Source: Hirudo medicinalis
Taxonomy: Eukaryota; Annelida; Clitellata; Hirudinida; Hirudinidae
NCBI GenBank assembly: GCA_011800805.1
Contig: MPNW01000436.1
Span: forward strand, 1-34,321
DNA: 34,321 nucleotides
Direction of reading: 5' to 3'
Part shown: one piece after another, positions 31,350 through 34,321 of the stretch
How the letters are laid out: each line of letters starts with the position of its first letter
Position numbering within the stretch: position 1 is the stretch's first letter
The notes under the pieces: generated by a model
Databases searched by the model: none
Told to the model about the DNA's origin: nothing
The model's input: only the letters and a program-made list of their open reading frames with translations
Translations under genes and position numbers: made by a program

Positions 31350-31891
31350 TACGACAATTGTCACAGTAGCCGGGTTGAGGTTATGACATAATATGAAAAT
31401 TTTAACAGAAAATATTATTAGGTTAATTGTTTATTAAAATAATACAAATGTGATTTTATTAGTTAATATTATTATTAGCGATTAGAAACAGATTAGGAGC
31501 TCTGCACAAAAACATCGCTTGAAAGTTTTGGAGAGGATGCCGCATATGTTACGCTGTTGCAATTATTAATCAAGTTAAACTCACGAACAATTTAAAAATT
31601 TCTACAAAATTATTTATTAAATATCTCATGTAGTATTTTAATAAATGACAATTATTAAATAACTGGGTGTTTCCCAACGGAAAAGCTTATGCAAATGTCC
31701 AAGATAATTAACACTTTAAAGTGAGATACCTACAATTAATTTTTGCAATTTTTATTAAAAACTAATTAGATTGCACATACCCTTTTCTAAAAATTACTGG
31801 ACGAAAACTTCCTTTTCTTGTTTGCTCTTCCATTGTTCGGGCGTGGGATTCTCCTTTCTGGTTTTGCGACCTCATTTACGTAAAATTAAAC
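31350..31891. other. Spacer and promoter region of RPS21
   Basis: AT-rich up to about 31790 with no gene. The last 90 bases are pyrimidine-rich and contain the RPS21 leader. Confidence 0.5.
31809..31831 (+). promoter_or_regulatory. Possible TOP-like pyrimidine tract at RPS21 transcription start
   Basis: The stretch cttccttttcttg followed by tttgctcttcc precedes the RPS21 start codon by about 60-80 bases. Ribosomal protein mRNAs usually begin with a C followed by a pyrimidine run that couples translation to TOR signalling. The position fits, but the start site is not known. Confidence 0.35.
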
Positions 31892-32846
31892 ATGCAGAAC
31901 GACGCTGGTGAATACGTCGACATGTACATCCCGAGAAAATGGTAACTGAAGCCAATATTTAGCGTAATTCTTAGTGAATAAATCTGCCCTCGAACCCAGC
32001 CCTCGGTTCGATGATAATCGACTAATATTTGAAAGAGTATAATGAATTTGTTTTTAATCTTTAGCTCGGCAAGCAACAGAATAATTGCTGCTAAGGACCA
32101 TGCTGCCATCCAAATTAACTTGGTGGAGGTGAGCATTAAAATGACTTGAGAGTCTGGTAAAAACTTGATTAAAAGACTAATATTGCATTGGAATGAAAGT
32201 TTACTCATGTTGACGCTTATGGCTGGACACGTTCCTGATATTCAGGTTGATGAGAAAGGCAGGATGACTGGGCAACACAAGACTTATGCAGTCTCTGGTG
32301 ACATCAGGAGGATGGTATGTGCATCTCCAGCCTCTTTATGTATCAATAGGTATAATCTGGCATTAGCATGCGTCCATTTTTTGAAAGACCCAATGCCAGC
32401 TAAACTAAAAGTTTTACATCGCATTTTGTCGGTGCTCATGCCGATCAGCTTTACTCATTGAGGAGTTTACCTCGTTTTCTCAGTGAGGTCGATTGCTATG
32501 TTTCAGGGCGAGTCGGATGATTCACTCAACAACTTGTGCAAGAGGGATGGAATCCTCCCAAAGTATGTTCAGTCAGATTTGATTTAGTTTGGACATTGTT
32601 GGCCATTTAACTTAACCCATGGCTGTGTTTTGCCACTCGTTGCTTGAGTGACATGGTATTTATTTGTCGACGTTACCGACTCGCAAGTGACCTTGCGGCA
32701 AGTAATATTAATTCGGAGCTCGATTGTTGAGTTAACTAAGTTTTGCCACATAGAGACATCCGCACGAGATAACGTTCACTAATTTCATGACGTTCTGTCG
32801 CAAAATTTTCAATAAATTCATCATTTCTCGCTTCAGGAACTTCTGA
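31892..32846 (+). CDS. RPS21: 40S ribosomal protein S21 (eS21), five exons
   Basis: Exons are 31892-31941, 32065-32128, 32246-32314, 32507-32562 and 32837-32846, joining to 82 residues (human 83). The product starts MQNDAGEYVDMYIPRKC, continues SASNRIIAAKDHAAIQINL, then VDEKGRMTGQHKTYAVSGDIRRM and ends CKRDGILPKNF, matching eS21 throughout. All donors start GT and all acceptors end AG. The last coding exon adds only ten bases: it completes a lysine codon and adds Asn-Phe-stop, and was found because the penultimate exon ends in phase 2. eS21 is a small-subunit protein on the solvent side of the 40S ribosome. The gene stands on its own, just right of a transposon relict. Confidence 0.95.
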
Positions 32847-32890
32847 TTGCCCCTCACAAGATAGACTGTCGACGCTTGTTTCTTAGCAGT

Positions 32891-32896
32891 AATAAA
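32891..32896 (+). terminator. Poly(A) signal of RPS21
   Basis: AATAAA 45 bases after the RPS21 stop, giving the short 3' UTR typical of ribosomal protein genes. An earlier AATAAA at about 32811 lies in the last intron. Confidence 0.6.
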
Positions 32897-34321
32897 TTCT
32901 AAAAGTCGCTCGTCAGTCTCCATTTGTTTTGCTGTTCGTTCAGTAGGTCGATTGGTGTTTCCACTTTTTTTTAGGTAAAGTCCTAATCAGCAATACAACC
33001 TCAAAATGGATACTTAATTTTACCAGGAGTTATGCCTTTGCGCTTAGTGTATTATTGGGAGCTGTGGACGGGCCTAACCAGGGGCTTATGTCTTCACTTT
33101 GGCTTGGTGCAGCTTGCTCGGCCCATTGGACACTAGCTCAGTTGAGTGGGGCTGAGTTTACAAACGTGCAACCCAGGATCGAAAGGCTCAAAACACACTT
33201 TATCGGGTCAGTAGGCGTGAATGCTCGTCTGGTCTCGCTGTGGCATTGTTGCGTTGTGGCCTAAAGGATTGATCATTAATGTAATGTCCATTGAACAAGA
33301 ATTAGATCATTAAAGAGGCATAGGGGCAGGTCATTGGGTGTAGTTGTCTGCCTACGATTGCACAGGCATGAAGTCACTGATGAAGCTTAGGAGGCAAAAA
33401 GCAACCACGACCTCTGCCAGGTATCATTTGATCCGAAGAATCGGAACCTTTGTATTGATGATGGTGGTGGTGAGGTGGGCAGATGACTGCACATGAGCAA
33501 TCCGTACACTACTCTAGGTTGTCGAGGCAACCCCTCCAGAAAGAAAGCAAAAAGGGGGCGGGCAGACGGAACGTGGAAATGACGAGGGAAACCCTAGCTC
33601 ATTTTGAGGAAAGCTATTTACAAATGCCCTGGCCTGCCGAGAGGGGGTGGCAAGTGCAGAGCTTTTTTCTTTTGCTTTTCCAATACCAAATTGACATAAC
33701 GTGGGGTCCGTTGTGGCCCTGTTCCCATTCCTTAACAGTCTAGTTCCACCTCGCCTATGAGAGGTTTGCCGACGATAATCAAAACTGCGGTGTCTGTAGT
33801 AACGGTGGTAGCAACGACAGCAATCGAATTCTACTCAGGGGAGTGCTCAGACCGACATCGAAACCATCATCGATGGATTGAGAGGGACGAGATTCACGAA
33901 CAAGATTTCTTGATAGTCATCGTCAGGTGCCCAGTCGACGACTATCGACAAAAACGAACGAACAAAAAGAGGAGGAGACACGAGGGGTTACCACGATGAT
34001 GAGCAAAGTTTGAAGCGCCTACAGTAGATTGTCCGTCCGCGACAAGAGCGACAACGGCAACAACGACAAAGAAGAATCGCTAGATTAGTTCAACGTATCT
34101 CGGTAAATCCAACAGAATTTCACATAAGGCTAAACATGCATCGTATTTGACGGCTGTTGCATCTGTTGAGCTTACCAACTCGAGCAACGACAACACCGAA
34201 GACTAAACAAACCGACCGACAGCATCGGCAACATTAATTGTTAATTAATATTAATATTGCGCAACATAATTAACAACAAACCTAGTTACAAAGCATTATT
34301 ACAATCTACGTCAACCCATCG
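32897..34321. other. Right-hand region without a supported gene
   Basis: Less AT-rich than the other spacers between about 33040 and 34200, with scattered short open frames that show no family and no consistent splice structure. From about 33780 to 34110 the sequence is full of CAA/GAC/CGA triplets (acgacaacgg style). It may be a 5' UTR or first exon of a gene beyond the window, or a decayed repeat. I cannot decide. Confidence 0.4.

Noticed and set aside
1..34321. Bacterial-type features: operons, CRISPR arrays, insertion sequences
   Set aside because: Spliceosomal introns and metazoan genes show this is eukaryotic nuclear DNA; the repeats seen are microsatellites and transposon relicts, not arrays with unique spacers.
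1..34321. tRNA or rRNA genes
   Set aside because: I saw no cloverleaf with A and B boxes and no rRNA core sequence on reading; a covariance-model scan would be needed to exclude them fully.

Overview
The window is nuclear DNA from an animal, most likely an invertebrate. Protein genes are split by short GT-AG introns, spacers are AT-rich with ATT/GAT-type microsatellites, poly(A) signals are eukaryotic, and the recognisable genes are metazoan: Integrator subunit 3, two OPA3 proteins, peroxisomal GNPAT, a FANCF-like protein and ribosomal protein S21. I cannot name the species; the set would suit an arthropod or another protostome. All exon models were built by hand from splice motifs, reading-frame phase and remembered family alignments.

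Layout, left to right. 1-1548: noncoding, with a TATA-like box. 1549-4611 (+): INTS3 in one uninterrupted exon. 6028-6932 (+): OPA3-like gene 1 (three exons). 7971-10146 and 11978-14751 (+): a tandem pair of two-exon genes for double-RING proteins (called RING-A and RING-B here). 15221-~21080 (-): GNPAT in at least 12 exons, ending in the peroxisomal signal SRL. One GNPAT intron holds a complete second OPA3-like gene (17755-18695) on the opposite strand. 21914-24206 (+): a nine-exon FANCF-like gene, divergent from GNPAT. 24830-26128 and 28612-30201 (-): two single-exon genes of another double-RING family (RING-C and RING-E), with a broken partial copy (RING-D) at 27108-27806. 30796-31349: a short deleted Tigger/pogo DNA transposon with perfect terminal inverted repeats. 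31892-32846 (+): RPS21 in five exons. The rest, to 34321, shows no gene I can support.

The housekeeping genes act separately: snRNA/mRNA 3'-end processing and termination (INTS3), mitochondrial membrane (OPA3), ether-lipid synthesis in peroxisomes (GNPAT), crosslink repair (FANCF) and translation (RPS21). The unusual part is the cluster of RING genes: four intact genes and one pseudogene, each with two RING-type zinc sites at the N-terminus followed by a long, polar, probably disordered tail. They have grown by local duplication, contain internal repeat expansions and have no known name that I recognise. They are the best candidate for something undescribed.
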